From Fibrobacter succinogenes (GTDB taxonomy: Bacteria > Fibrobacterota > Fibrobacteria > Fibrobacterales > Fibrobacteraceae), in contig CACVQR010000018.1 in the NCBI GenBank assembly GCA_902756345.1, positions 1 through 41,580 of the forward strand: a stretch of DNA of 41,580 nt, read 5' to 3'. The notes under the pieces were generated by a model that was given only the letters and a program-made list of their open reading frames with translations, had not been told where the DNA came from and did not search any database. Made by a program: the position numbers and the translations under genes. Position 1 is the stretch's first letter. Each line of letters begins with the position of its first letter. Below, one piece after another: positions 32,195 to 41,447 of this stretch.

Positions 32195-32530
32195 TTATCT
32201 TAGGGCTTTGCGAGCAGAACGCATCAGGTTCTTCAGCTGCTTCTTGTCGAGCTGCGGCACTTCGGCATCCTTCTGGGCGCGAGACTTGGGTGCGCAGTCT
32301 TCGCAAAGATGCTTAGTCACCGTTCCAAAGCTTGCCGCCCCGTTACTTACGCTCGTTTCCTTAAAGCGGTACGGGCGAAGCAAAGCTTCTTTCTTGCACT
32401 TGTCGCAAATACCCATCTTGGGTTCTGCGGGTTCACGCTTGCGTTCCTTCTTGGGAGCGTCACTGGTATCTTCCCAGGCCTTGCTCTGGGCTGCAATCTT
32501 GCGTGCGAAATGATCGTCTGTCAAGCTCAT
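32195..32530 (-). CDS. Small zinc-ribbon-like protein, unknown function
   Basis: A 111-residue, strongly charged protein. A charged N-terminal helix leads to MGICDKCKKEALLRPYR, and LCEDCAPKSR gives a second CxxC pair about 35 residues later, together enough for one zinc site. The C-terminus (LDKKQLKNLMRSARKALR) is basic and helical. AGGAAGG lies before the ATG. Last gene of a three-gene minus-strand operon with 12-bp gaps. Confidence 0.6.
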   Translation of the reverse strand: MSLTDDHFARKIAAQSKAWEDTSDAPKKERKREPAEPKMGICDKCKKEALLRPYRFKETSVSNGAASFGTVTKHLCEDCAPKSRAQKDAEVPQLDKKQLKNLMRSARKALR

Positions 32531-32542
32531 GTTTACCTTCCT

Positions 32543-33127
32543 TTATTTTAATTCTCTTTTTATAAAGTCGTACAGGAACAACGCCATAAACGTATTGCAT
32601 ATAGAAGTCGGGTTGCCTTCTTCGGTATAAAGGCTACGGCCGAACTTGCCGCGTTCCAGCTGTTTTTCCTTGAAATCCGCCACATAGGCGGCAAAATCCA
32701 AAATTTTCACCCGTTTTTCATCTTTCTGCTGCAGTCCGCGAATGCAGTCGTTCAACGCCGTCAGCTGGGAGGGCGCCGCCGGGAACATGTCTTCGGGAAT
32801 GGTCAAAAAATGAATGGGCACAAGCGTCTTGCTCAAGATTTCGTTCGCAAGCGTTTCGTAGGCGGTAAAGACGCCCATGTAGTCCTTGCCACCGCGCTTG
32901 AGCTCCTTGAGTCCAAGGCCAACTATAATCCGCCCCGCCTTTTTGCCGATAATGTCGGCCGAGGCTCGGTCATAAAGTTGTTGCAATGTCTGGGGGGCAG
33001 GCGCGTTTATAGAAAACTGGACAGGTCTGTTGGCTTCGCGACAGAGAAGTATTTCGGCAAAGCGGTTGGCAGCCTCGCCCTGTTCTCCCAAAAGTTCATC
33101 GCCTATAATCAGTATCCTGTTTTCCAT
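32543..33127 (-). CDS. SGNH-hydrolase-like protein, altered active site
   Basis: A 194-residue protein with the layout of an SGNH/GDSL fold: ILIIGDELLGEQG in the place of block I (Glu where the nucleophile Ser is expected), RIIVGLGLKELKRGG for block III, and PTSICNTFMALFLYDFIK at the end, where the Asp-x-x-His pair is not clear. It may be an inactive relative or another Rossmann-like fold. It stands 12 bp from both neighbours in the operon. Confidence 0.5.
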   Translation of the reverse strand: MENRILIIGDELLGEQGEAANRFAEILLCREANRPVQFSINAPAPQTLQQLYDRASADIIGKKAGRIIVGLGLKELKRGGKDYMGVFTAYETLANEILSKTLVPIHFLTIPEDMFPAAPSQLTALNDCIRGLQQKDEKRVKILDFAAYVADFKEKQLERGKFGRSLYTEEGNPTSICNTFMALFLYDFIKRELK

Positions 33128-33139
33128 TATATATATAAT

Positions 33140-33670
33140 CTACACTCTTGAAGCCCTTTTGACCACAGAAATCGACCAAAAGCCCTCTTTTTTTTGCCTT
33201 TTTTTGACAATATGGCCATCGGCGACTAGGGCTCCAGGCACATTCTCGATAGGCGACCCTTCGTCCAGGTAGATTTCCAGTTCCGCCCCATCAGGGAGCC
33301 CGGACATCACCAGACGGCTGCGCATGGCATTATTCGGACAAACGACCCCGCGCAGGTCCAACAGCGTCGGTACCCCACCTTTCAGGGTTTCCGGCAGGGG
33401 TTCCACCTTGGTCCTCTCACAAAAATCGGCAATTTCGGGGGCAAACCTCGCAGGCGAGTCCAACCACATTCCCAGGGGGTAGTCGGACAGATTCGCCGCT
33501 AGCACCCGGGCAAGAGCTTCTTCGGGGGCTATCGTAACTAAATTTTCACGTCTGTACCACTCCGAACAGGCGAACGAAATTAGCTTTCTGAGCGCAATTT
33601 CGAAGCCTGGATTCCCTTTTTGAGCGTCCATCCATTTTTCAAGTGCATGTTTTTCGTTTTTTACAGACAT
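33140..33670 (-). CDS. TusA-like sulfur-carrier domain protein
   Basis: A protein of 176 residues from the ATG at 33670 (a TTG at 33772 would add 34 residues). The N-terminal ~100 residues are helical and unrecognised. The C-terminal ~75 residues match the TusA/SirA fold: LLDLRGVVCPNNAMRSRLVM with the Cys-Pro of the sulfur-carrier site, GAELEIYLDEGSPIENVPG, and HIVKKRQ. TusA carries sulfur as a persulfide for tRNA or cofactor modification; N-terminal fusions are unusual. First gene of the operon 33140-32195. Confidence 0.7.
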   Translation of the reverse strand: MSVKNEKHALEKWMDAQKGNPGFEIALRKLISFACSEWYRRENLVTIAPEEALARVLAANLSDYPLGMWLDSPARFAPEIADFCERTKVEPLPETLKGGVPTLLDLRGVVCPNNAMRSRLVMSGLPDGAELEIYLDEGSPIENVPGALVADGHIVKKRQKKEGFWSISVVKRASRV

Positions 33671-33801
33671 TTGGCACTTATATTTGATAAATTTTTCAAT
33701 AAAATCTCTGCCACAATGTAGCAAACTTCCGTGCAGGTTTCTATATTTGGCCGCAAGTTCCGAATGGAGCAAAAGGTTTTACATATAGGTTATACGGTTT
33801 T

Positions 33802-35367
33802 ATGGCAATCAGTACAATCCTACTCGACATCATGTTCGTTGTCTACGTTATCGCGGGCATCGGGCTTGTCATCTACGGTTTTAGCTGTTACTATAGCATC
33901 TACCTGTTCTTGAAGAACAGCCGCACCACACGTCTTTCCGACCGCAAAAAGATTCTGCAGTTCTACCGCGAACATTCTATGGACGAGTTGCCGCAGGTGA
34001 CCACCCAGCTCCCTGTCTTTAACGAAGCCAACTGTGTCGAACGTCTGCTCGAAGCCGTCTGCGCTATCGACTACCCCAAGAACAAGCACGAAATTCAGGT
34101 TCTCGACGACTCTACCGACGAATGCTACGAAGTTGCCAAGAAAAAAGTTGCAGAACTCGCCGCCAAGGGTTACGACATCAAGCTGATTCACCGCACGAAC
34201 CGCTCCGAATTCAAGGCCGGCGCCCTTAAAGAAGCCATGGAAGTGGCCAAGGGCGAATTCCTCGCCATTTTCGACGCTGACTTCGTGCCCGAGAAGGACT
34301 TCCTACTCAAGACGATCCCCTACCTGGTGATGGACGATCAGATTGGTCTGGTCCAGGGTCGCTGGGGCCACTTGAACCGCACCGAATCCGGTCTTACTCT
34401 CGCTCAGTCTATCGGTATCGACGGCCACTTCGTGGTGGAACAGTCGGCACGCAGCTGGGGTAAGCTCTTCATGAACTTCAACGGTACCGCCGGCGTGTGG
34501 CGCAAGCAGGCCATCTACGGCGGTGGCGGCTGGGAAGGCGACACCCTGACCGAAGACATGGACCTTTCTTACCGCAGCCAGCTCGCCGGTTGGAAGATGA
34601 AGTTCGTATTCGACGTGATCGTTCCGGCCGAACTCCCCAACGACATCAACGCCTTCAAGGCACAGCAGTTCCGCTGGGCAAAGGGTTCTATCCAGACCGC
34701 TATCAAGATTTTGCCGCGCGTGCTCAAGGCCAAGGTTCCTCTCCGCGTAAAGATTGGCGCTATCCTCCACACGACGCACTACTCCATTCACCCTTGCATG
34801 TTGTTTACCGCCCTCTGTGCTTGGCCGTTGCTCGCCTTCTTTGAACCGGTCGCGCACCTGCCGACCTGGGCCTACACCGTCGGTTTCAGCTTTATCTTCC
34901 TCGCCGCAATCGCACCTTCTGTTCTTTACTTTGTGGCACAGCGCTGCTCCGGCTACACCGGTTGGAAGATCCGCCTGCTCAGCCTCCCGATCCTCATGGC
35001 TCTCGGTGTCGGCATTGCAGTGAGCAACTCCCGCGCCGTGTTCTCTGCCATAATCGGTGCCAAGGGCAGCTTTGTCCGCACCCCGAAGAGCGGCGGCTCC
35101 AAGAAGAAGGCCAAGAGCCACTACGCCCAGAAGTTCCCGTGGCAGGCAGTTGTTGAACTCGGCGTCGGCATCTACTGCATCTTCGGTCTTTTGGAATACA
35201 TCGGTGCGCAGAAGTTCATTATCGGACCGTTCCTCGCCCTCTATTCCGTCGGTTTCCTCTCGGTGAGCGTGCTATCCTTCATGCACTACATCGGAAACCT
35301 CATCGAAATGCACAAGGCCCGCGCCGCCGAAAAGGCCGCAGCCAAGGCAGAAAAGGCTACCGCTTAA
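33802..35367 (+). CDS. Processive family 2 glycosyltransferase (cellulose-synthase-like)
   Basis: A 521-residue membrane enzyme that polymerises or transfers sugars from a nucleotide sugar. An N-terminal membrane helix is followed by the GT-A core: TTQLPVFNEANCVERLLEA, VLDDSTDECYEV, LAIFDADFVPEKDFL (DxD), NGTAGVWRKQAI, DTLTEDMDLSYRSQ (TED) and QQFRWAKGS (QxxRW), then at least four helices. The type resembles CsbB/glucomannan-synthase-like and cellulose-synthase-like A enzymes. The C-terminus is Lys/Ala-rich. No partner genes (BcsB/C) are near. The 3' end overlaps the convergent pseudopilin gene by 11 bp. Confidence 0.9.
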   Translation: MAISTILLDIMFVVYVIAGIGLVIYGFSCYYSIYLFLKNSRTTRLSDRKKILQFYREHSMDELPQVTTQLPVFNEANCVERLLEAVCAIDYPKNKHEIQVLDDSTDECYEVAKKKVAELAAKGYDIKLIHRTNRSEFKAGALKEAMEVAKGEFLAIFDADFVPEKDFLLKTIPYLVMDDQIGLVQGRWGHLNRTESGLTLAQSIGIDGHFVVEQSARSWGKLFMNFNGTAGVWRKQAIYGGGGWEGDTLTEDMDLSYRSQLAGWKMKFVFDVIVPAELPNDINAFKAQQFRWAKGSIQTAIKILPRVLKAKVPLRVKIGAILHTTHYSIHPCMLFTALCAWPLLAFFEPVAHLPTWAYTVGFSFIFLAAIAPSVLYFVAQRCSGYTGWKIRLLSLPILMALGVGIAVSNSRAVFSAIIGAKGSFVRTPKSGGSKKKAKSHYAQKFPWQAVVELGVGIYCIFGLLEYIGAQKFIIGPFLALYSVGFLSVSVLSFMHYIGNLIEMHKARAAEKAAAKAEKATA

Positions 35368-35566
35368 TTCTAGCGCCAAAGCAATAAGGATTTATCCGCC
35401 GCAGTTCCTCAAGGATTGCGGCGGTTTCTTTTTGATAGTCGCCATAAAGGTGCAAGTAAAGATTGTGGTAGGCCCCGTAGACCTGGAGTGCCACAAGCGA
35501 CAAAGTCGAAGCGGCCACGACTGCAACCAGGAGTTCTATCAGGGTAAAGCCTCTCACCGCACGCAT
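35357..35566 (-). CDS. Very short type IV pilin-like protein (pseudopilin)
   Basis: A 69-residue protein with a clear class III leader: MRAVRG|FTLIELLVAVVAAST, with Gly-Phe cleavage and Glu5. It resembles GspJ/PilW minor pseudopilins at the N-terminus, but these are usually 150-250 residues, so the globular domain is nearly absent. It could be a truncated gene, as no further frame continues it. GGAGG lies 8 nt before the ATG. The start overlaps the preceding pilin gene by 13 bp. Confidence 0.75.
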   Translation of the reverse strand: MRAVRGFTLIELLVAVVAASTLSLVALQVYGAYHNLYLHLYGDYQKETAAILEELRRINPYCFGARIKR

Positions 35567-35919
35567 CGCACAAGCCTCCGAAAAACAGGTGCTTTAGGGT
35601 CGGTCCGCACACGAGGCGTGACAACGGATGCATTCAGCCAGACGATTTGTCTCAGGCCCGGGATCGTTTCGAGGGAAACCTGGATTGTGAAGGCAAGCGC
35701 CTCGCTGAACGCAAACGAAGTATCGCGACAATCCGGCGGATTTTGAATGAAATATTCTACCGCATTGGCGGCTTCAAGCACCGCGCGGGCCTGCGCGCGT
35801 TCTAGAGTCCGGATGCGGTTAAAGCCGTCCAAGTACCGCCCGAACACAAAAGCGCCCGCAGAAAGCACCGCCAGTGCCACGCAAACCTCCATCAAGGTGA
35901 ATCCAGGTTTTCTTTTCAT
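35554..35919 (-). CDS. Minor pseudopilin (GspI/PilV-like)
   Basis: A protein of about 121 residues starting MKRKPG|FTLMEVCVALAVLS, a class III prepilin leader with Glu5. The rest (ERAQARAVLEAANAVEYFI, TIQVSLETIPGLRQIVWL) resembles GspI/PilV. Upstream in-frame starts (ATG 35922, TTG 35982) are possible; the one chosen gives a five-residue basic leader. The gap to the upstream operon gene (~220 bp) is filled with dispersed hairpins, so transcription may be partly separate. Confidence 0.8.
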   Translation of the reverse strand: MKRKPGFTLMEVCVALAVLSAGAFVFGRYLDGFNRIRTLERAQARAVLEAANAVEYFIQNPPDCRDTSFAFSEALAFTIQVSLETIPGLRQIVWLNASVVTPRVRTDPKAPVFRRLVRCVR

Positions 35920-35940
35920 CATACACATGCATTTTCCCTT

Positions 35941-35968
35941 GTCTTCCCGGCCTTGAGCCGGGATCTCC
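35941..35968. repeat. GTCTTCCCGG...CCGGGATCTCC hairpin
   Basis: Arms CCCGGC and GCCGGG around CTTGA, bounded by GTCTT and ATCTCC. A second copy is at 41448-41475, and an expanded inverted copy at 36055-36137. Confidence 0.65.
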
Positions 35969-36054
35969 TTTGATGTTTGCAAAAAAAAAGAATGTAGACG
36001 TAATAGTTATAATTCATTTTCATTTCCTAAAATGCGTTGTTCTCGGTTTGAAGA

Positions 36055-36137
36055 GGAGATCCCGTCCCCGTTCCGAGGATCATATCCACTAAGCAGCAAA
36101 GCTGCAAGTGGCTATTGTCATCTACGTGCGGGAAGAC
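36055..36137. repeat. Expanded inverted copy of the GTCTTCCCG element
   Basis: Starts GGAGATCCCG and ends CGGGAAGAC, the complement of the element's ends. Its loop is ~60 bp instead of ~5 and contains another hairpin, CCACT-AA-GCAGC-AAA-GCTGC-A-AGTGG (36086-36111). It looks like one repeat inserted in another. Confidence 0.5.
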
Positions 36138-36141
36138 AAGC

Positions 36142-37062
36142 CTACCGCAAGCTCCATTGGAAGGGGCGCAAGTCACCGTCAATAAAGTCGGGAATCAAGA
36201 CGGAATCCAGTTTTAAGTCTAGCGGCAGGTTCGCCGATTCAACCGCCATCACAAAAGAAGGATACCGCATTCGGACTTCGCCCGCCCCATTCGGGAAGGC
36301 AACCTCGTGCCGGGCGATGGCGACGCCCGAAAACTCCACGCCTCGAGAAATCTCGATTCGGTCCTCGCTAAAAGCCTCCAGCCACTTGATTTTGACAGCC
36401 CCCCGCAGGAGCGATTCGCGCAAGTAAACAGGCCCTCGGGCATATACGCGCAAAGTATCGAAGTCTGCACTTCCGCGAATCTCGATTGAACCGTCGGCGA
36501 CGAATCGGCCTGATGAAATTTCGCCCTCCAAATCAAGCGTTAAATCGCCATCGAGAACTTGTAAAGCCTTCGAGGGAATGCGCCCGGCATCTCGACCGAA
36601 AACGCGGCGGTTGCCGGACTTGATTTCGAGCTGGAGAGGGGGCTTGACCAGCATGATTTCACGATTCAGTTGTTGCTTGAAACCCTCATAAATTTCATGC
36701 CGAAGCTTGGGCGACTTGAGCATGTTGCAGGCGCTGTCGCAAGCGATTCCTGCGAGCACATGAAGGCGCGACTCGCCCGTCGGTACAGCTAAATTTGCCG
36801 ACAGATCGGCCCAAGGGCCAAGCCGCGAGCGTTCGACTTTCGGGAGCGCAAAATAGCCCTCGGGAAAGCCTTCCAAGTGCGCAATCAGCGCCGATTCCGC
36901 ATCATAAATCCGCTGTTGCATTTGGGCACGCCGCAATGCCACACGCTGCAGGCTTCCCGGCATTTGCAAAAGCGACGTCAACAAGAGCGTCACCGCCAAA
37001 ATAATTCCTAGAACAAACTGCAGGACTGCACCTCGCTTACCCATGCCATAATCAAGGTCCAT
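36142..37062 (-). CDS. GspK/PilX-like pseudopilin of the secretin operon
   Basis: A protein of about 306 residues. The N-terminus reads MGKRG|AVLQFVLGIILAVTLLLT, a class III leader and hydrophobic helix in which position +5 is Phe/Gln-like and not Glu; lack of Glu5 is a known trait of GspK. A helical stalk (RRAQMQQRIYDAESALIAHL) follows, then a long C-terminal domain with beta-helix-like repeats (LDGDLTLDLEGEISSGRFV, SIEIRGSADF, RVYARGPVYL) not typical for GspK. The ATG at 37062 (AAGGTGG upstream) is chosen; 37044 and a GTG at 37068 are alternatives. It overlaps the upstream gene by 11 bp. Confidence 0.65.
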   Translation of the reverse strand: MDLDYGMGKRGAVLQFVLGIILAVTLLLTSLLQMPGSLQRVALRRAQMQQRIYDAESALIAHLEGFPEGYFALPKVERSRLGPWADLSANLAVPTGESRLHVLAGIACDSACNMLKSPKLRHEIYEGFKQQLNREIMLVKPPLQLEIKSGNRRVFGRDAGRIPSKALQVLDGDLTLDLEGEISSGRFVADGSIEIRGSADFDTLRVYARGPVYLRESLLRGAVKIKWLEAFSEDRIEISRGVEFSGVAIARHEVAFPNGAGEVRMRYPSFVMAVESANLPLDLKLDSVLIPDFIDGDLRPFQWSLR

Positions 37063-38218
37063 GCGCACCCACCTTCTTTACGACAGTAGAATCGCCGCAG
37101 GCCAAAGCAACCTGGTCGCGACCAATTGCTAAGACTTCAAACGAGCCTAGAGAATCTCCGGCCGTAATTTCTTTAGGCTCCCCCGCCATCGCGACGACCG
37201 CAATCTCTTCGCCCACGACACCTTTCAAAAAGACCTCTGGCAGCAGGCAAATCGGCTTACGCACCCGCGGAACACTCGATTCCGGCAGTTCTACGACAGC
37301 ATTCCAATCCGGCGAAACCTCCAGCATCGAGATTTCCGGCATCGACAATTCTGGCGGAACGACATCTGCCACATTCGACTGCAAATCACTCTTCAATTTC
37401 GCGCCAAGCTCCCCAAATTTACCAAGCAACATGGCGAGCGCAAGAATCAAGAGCCAACAAGTCTTGCGTCCAAGTATTGTACCCACAAGTTCCGCAACGC
37501 CCGTCGTCGCTTTCACTTCGGGCTTGCGCAGATCGTGCCAGCGCCAAAAAGAATCTCGCGAAGCGCGCTTGAACAACGCCTGCGAAGAAAAATCTTGCGA
37601 AATAATTCCTTGCGTAAAGTCGCCTTGCAGAGCGATTTCTTGAAAATGCTCCGCCCGCGAAAACAGCGCATCGCTTTCCAAAAAACGCCGGAACCGAGAC
37701 AAGGCCAATTCCAATTTTGCATGACCCCCTACAAAATCTTCGGACCAGTGGCAAAGGCGGCCTTCAAAGAATACAAGCACGAACAGTCGACCTTCGGCAT
37801 GAGCATAACACAAGTAATTGCCGGCGTTATCGCTTTCGTGCAACTTGCGAATCTCTTGGTCTGCCGCCGCCGAAAGCCAAATCTGTTCGGGCAACACTCG
37901 CCGGCTGATTTTTTCAAACGTTATTTTTTCAAATGTTCTTTTTTCAACGGGCTTTTCGACAAGCGCCACCAGGAATCGGGATCGCCTTCCCTCCGACGAA
38001 TTGAAGGAGACCAAATGCCAAATCCGGTAAAAGCCACCACATTCCTGCAGGCGGCGGCTCGTGCGCGGAAATTCCATTTCAAACATGCGTTCCAGTTCCG
38101 CCTGCGCCGGGATTTCATCAAAGGTCGTCATGCATTCCCAAGTCAAGAGTTTCGCCTCCACCGGAATTGCCCCCGTGTACCGCAAACGCAATAACAAACC
38201 AGCCATATTCAAAATCAT
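37052..38218 (-). CDS. GspL/GspC-like assembly protein, apparent fusion
   Basis: A 388-residue protein with one membrane helix at about 257-273 (CWLLILALAMLLGKF). The N-terminal ~250 residues are cytoplasmic and reminiscent of GspL/PilM-like assembly platforms but divergent. The last ~65 residues (ICLLPEVFLKGVVGEEIAVV, AGDSLGSFEVLAIGRDQVAL, STVVKKV) resemble the GspC/PilP homology region that docks to the secretin. So one protein may link inner-membrane platform and secretin. It overlaps the secretin stop as ATGA, indicating coupled translation. Remote similarity only. Confidence 0.55.
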   Translation of the reverse strand: MILNMAGLLLRLRYTGAIPVEAKLLTWECMTTFDEIPAQAELERMFEMEFPRTSRRLQECGGFYRIWHLVSFNSSEGRRSRFLVALVEKPVEKRTFEKITFEKISRRVLPEQIWLSAAADQEIRKLHESDNAGNYLCYAHAEGRLFVLVFFEGRLCHWSEDFVGGHAKLELALSRFRRFLESDALFSRAEHFQEIALQGDFTQGIISQDFSSQALFKRASRDSFWRWHDLRKPEVKATTGVAELVGTILGRKTCWLLILALAMLLGKFGELGAKLKSDLQSNVADVVPPELSMPEISMLEVSPDWNAVVELPESSVPRVRKPICLLPEVFLKGVVGEEIAVVAMAGEPKEITAGDSLGSFEVLAIGRDQVALACGDSTVVKKVGAHGP

Positions 38219-39990
38219 AGTCCCGCCTTTTCTACGTGCGGCGTGATGAATATGGCAAGTTCATTTTCTTCTTCCTCTTCGGAGGTGTAGCTGAACAAAC
38301 GCCCAAGCAAAGGAATACTCCCGAGAAACGGCACCGCTGAGCGAACCTCTGATTTACTCTTGCGAATCAGGCCGCCCAGGCAAAGCGTTTCGCCATCGGC
38401 AAGCACCACCATCGTCTTCAAGTTTCGGGTACTAATGTCGCGCGGGCCATCGCCGGAGCTGCGCCCGGCTGACTTGATTTCGGGAGAAACCTCTAAGGTG
38501 ATTCTCCCCTCTTGCGTCACCGAGGGCGTGAGTTCCAACGAAATGCCATCGTTGAACGAGCGGTAATCTGTAATCGGGTAACCATCGGCAGACACTTGGC
38601 TCACCAAGTAGTAGACGGTATTTGTTACATTGAGTTCGGCCTTATTGCCGTTGAGCGTGGTCAAGCGCGGGCGCGCGAGGACCTCGGCCTGATTGTTTTC
38701 TTCGAGCGAGGCGAGCTCCAGTTCAAAGCGGTCGGGCAAGAGCCCGATTTTACCGAAAGCGCCCGCCGCCGAAAAATCCTTGCCCATAAAATCGAAGTAG
38801 CCTCGCGCGCCAAGATCGCGTTCCGCGGTCTTACGCGTGGCACCGCTATGCAGCCCGATTTCGAAGCCACGCCCGCGCTTGAATTCCACCACGATGCAAG
38901 AGAGCGTCACCTGCAGCGCCGGAATATCAATCTGCTTGAGCAAATCCACCGCCATCTGGATTTCAAAATGCGAACCGCCCAGCAAGAGCGCATTCTGTTC
39001 CTTGATTTCGGTCGCCACGAAGTTCGGGCTGGGCGCAAACTTGCCCAAGTACGCAAGCGCACGTTCGCTATGGACATGCCGCAGCGGGTAGAGCTTACTC
39101 GCCGAAAGCGCCTTGTGCGTGCCACCCTCGCTCACGTACAAGGTCTTGCCCTCAAGCGCAAAGCTGTAACGACGCCCCTTGAACAGCGACTCAATCAAGC
39201 ATTCAAGCGTCACCGCATGCAATTTAAGCCGCATGCTTTCGCGGATGTCGCCGTACAGTGCCAAGTTCAATTCCGCAACTTCCGCAAGTACATTCAGCGC
39301 CTGCGCCAAATCGCCATCGTTCACCTCGGCGCTGTACAAGTCGCCGTCCTTGTAAATCCGGATTTTATCGCTCGCTTCGCTTGATGCCTTACCCGCAGAA
39401 CTCAACCGCGGGCTTTCCACACGCAAGATTGCGCCTTCACGCCAAACCCGAAAACCATGTACAGACATTATAGAGCGAAATGCCGCCTCGGCCGGCATGG
39501 AGCGAAGCTCGCCCGTAATACGGCCTTCAAGCCCGGGTGATGCCAGAATGTTCAGGCCGGAATTCAGGGCAAACTCGCGCACGAATTCGCCCACTTCTTT
39601 GTCCTTGACCGACAGCGTTACAAGCGTGTCGCGCAGGGAAAACTCATGCTCGCCGCGAACACTCGCCCGCCGCACATGGAACACGGATTCCTGCTGCACC
39701 AGTTCAAGCCCGTGGGCGGAACACAGCGCGGTCAAGGCATCCAGTACGCCCACGCCGTCCAAGTGAAACGTCACCTTCAAATCGAGGGCGTCATCCACCA
39801 ACACGGGGGTTTTGTACGCAAGCGAAATCAGGCGCACCACCTCGGCGATAGGCGTATCCACGAAATCCAGTGTCACCGATTTTTCGGCGCGCTCGACGGC
39901 ATGCGTTTTAGCGCGCTCGACAGCCTGCACGGGCGCGAAACAGAATAAAGCCCACAGCAAAACAGGGGCAAATAGCAATTTATGGGGCAA
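38215..39990 (-). CDS. Secretin (GspD/PilQ family)
   Basis: About 592 residues from the likely TTG at 39990 (GAGGGA a few bases upstream; an in-frame TTG at 40083 gives 622). Signal peptide PHKLLFAPVLLWALFCFAPVQA. Then N-domains with VTLDFVDTPIAEVVRLISLA and NSGLNILASPGLEGRIT, and the secretin domain: ALQVTLSCIVVEFKRG, ARPRLTTLNGNKAELNV, GISLELTPSVTQEGRITLEV, ETLCLGGLIRKSKSEV, PFLGSIPLLGRLFSY and ELAIFITPHV. It forms the outer-membrane ring of a type II secretion or type IV pilus machine. First gene of the operon down to 35357; the ATPase and platform genes are not in this window. Confidence 0.93.
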   Translation of the reverse strand: MPHKLLFAPVLLWALFCFAPVQAVERAKTHAVERAEKSVTLDFVDTPIAEVVRLISLAYKTPVLVDDALDLKVTFHLDGVGVLDALTALCSAHGLELVQQESVFHVRRASVRGEHEFSLRDTLVTLSVKDKEVGEFVREFALNSGLNILASPGLEGRITGELRSMPAEAAFRSIMSVHGFRVWREGAILRVESPRLSSAGKASSEASDKIRIYKDGDLYSAEVNDGDLAQALNVLAEVAELNLALYGDIRESMRLKLHAVTLECLIESLFKGRRYSFALEGKTLYVSEGGTHKALSASKLYPLRHVHSERALAYLGKFAPSPNFVATEIKEQNALLLGGSHFEIQMAVDLLKQIDIPALQVTLSCIVVEFKRGRGFEIGLHSGATRKTAERDLGARGYFDFMGKDFSAAGAFGKIGLLPDRFELELASLEENNQAEVLARPRLTTLNGNKAELNVTNTVYYLVSQVSADGYPITDYRSFNDGISLELTPSVTQEGRITLEVSPEIKSAGRSSGDGPRDISTRNLKTMVVLADGETLCLGGLIRKSKSEVRSAVPFLGSIPLLGRLFSYTSEEEEENELAIFITPHVEKAGL

Positions 39991-40239
39991 AAATCCCTCG
40001 GGAACGGCAATAACCCTGCCCGGGATATAAAAAAGATTCCCAATTCGGCGAATCGGACTCAATTTACAAAAATAGAAGACCAAAGCCCAATTCGGTCCAA
40101 AAATTCCGTTTTGGAGTTGTCAGTCTTTATGCATTTTTGTAGATTTATGCATAGAAAAACTTAAACCCGTTTTTTCAGCGCTTGGGAATGCTCAAAAACG
40201 CGACATTCTTTTTGGTGCCGAAAACATCAAGGAGCCTAC

Positions 40240-41430
40240 ATGGCACATTATCTTTTTACTTCTGAATCCGTATCCAAGGGACACCCGGACAAAGTCTGCG
40301 ACCAGATTTCCGACGCTATCCTCGACGCTTGCCTTGCTCAGGACCCGAACAGCCGCGTCGCCTGCGAAACGCTCGTGAACACGGGCCTCGTCGTGATTTC
40401 CGGCGAAATCACCACCAAGGCCGTAATTGACTACCAGCAGATTGCCCGCAAGACTATCAAGGGCATCGGTTACGTGAATCCGGAACTCGCCTTCGACTAC
40501 AAGGGCTGCTCCGTGCTCGTCGCTATGGACAAGCAGTCCCCCGACATCGCCCAGGGCGTGGACGCCAAGGCCGCCGACGGTAAGGAAGACGACAAGCAGG
40601 GTGCCGGTGACCAGGGCATGATGTTCGGTTATGCCGTTAAAGAAACCAAGGAACTGATGCCGCTCCCGATCAGCCTCGCCCACAAGCTCATGGAAGAAAT
40701 CCAGAACCTCCGCGAAAAGGGTAAGATCAAGTGGCTGCGCCCGGATGCCAAGTCCCAGGTGACGGTCGAATACGACGAAAACGACAAGCCCGTGCGCGTG
40801 GACACGGTCGTGATTTCTACCCAGCACGACGAATTCGTGAACGGCAAGGAACTCAAGCATTCTACAATCGAAAAGGAAATCATCGAAAAGCTCATCAAGA
40901 AGGTGATTCCGGCCAAGTTGCTCGACAAGAAGACCCGTTACCTCGTGAACCCGACCGGCAAGTTCGTGGTCGGTGGTCCGCACGGTGACTGCGGCCTCAC
41001 CGGTCGTAAGATTATCGTCGACACCTACGGCGGCATGGGCCGCCACGGTGGTGGTGCCTTCAGCGGCAAGGACCCGAGTAAAGTCGACCGCAGCGCTGCC
41101 TACGCCGCTCGCTACGTGGCAAAGAACATCGTCGCCGCAGACCTCGCCTACCGTTGCGAAGTGCAGCTCGCCTACGCTATCGGTTACAGTAAGCCGGTGT
41201 CTGTGTTGGTGAACACCTTCGGCACGGGCAAGATCAGCGACCGCGAAATCGAAGCTCTCGTCGCGAAGACCTTCGACCTTTCTCCGGCCGGCATCGTGAA
41301 GATGCTCGACCTGAAGAAGCCGGGTTACCAGGCAACAGCCGCGCTTGGCCACTTCGGCCGCACGGGCGCTCGCTTCACCTGGGAAAAGACCGACAAGGCT
41401 GCAACTTTGAAGAAACTCGCAAAAATCTAA
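40240..41430 (+). CDS. metK: S-adenosylmethionine synthase
   Basis: A 396-residue enzyme making S-adenosylmethionine from methionine and ATP. Signatures: [20 protein letters not shown] (ATP and Mg binding), [30 protein letters not shown] and [19 protein letters not shown] (loop with catalytic Lys and Asp). Full length for the family. AAGGAG precedes the ATG by 6-7 nt. Upstream (39991-40239) no SAM riboswitch or other conserved leader could be recognised. The gene stands alone. Confidence 0.98.
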   Translation: MAHYLFTSESVSKGHPDKVCDQISDAILDACLAQDPNSRVACETLVNTGLVVISGEITTKAVIDYQQIARKTIKGIGYVNPELAFDYKGCSVLVAMDKQSPDIAQGVDAKAADGKEDDKQGAGDQGMMFGYAVKETKELMPLPISLAHKLMEEIQNLREKGKIKWLRPDAKSQVTVEYDENDKPVRVDTVVISTQHDEFVNGKELKHSTIEKEIIEKLIKKVIPAKLLDKKTRYLVNPTGKFVVGGPHGDCGLTGRKIIVDTYGGMGRHGGGAFSGKDPSKVDRSAAYAARYVAKNIVAADLAYRCEVQLAYAIGYSKPVSVLVNTFGTGKISDREIEALVAKTFDLSPAGIVKMLDLKKPGYQATAALGHFGRTGARFTWEKTDKAATLKKLAKI

Positions 41431-41447
41431 GCGACTTTCTCAAGATT

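Noticed and set aside
40084-40239. SAM riboswitch before metK
   Set aside because: No conserved SAM-I/II/III core or terminator hairpin was visible.
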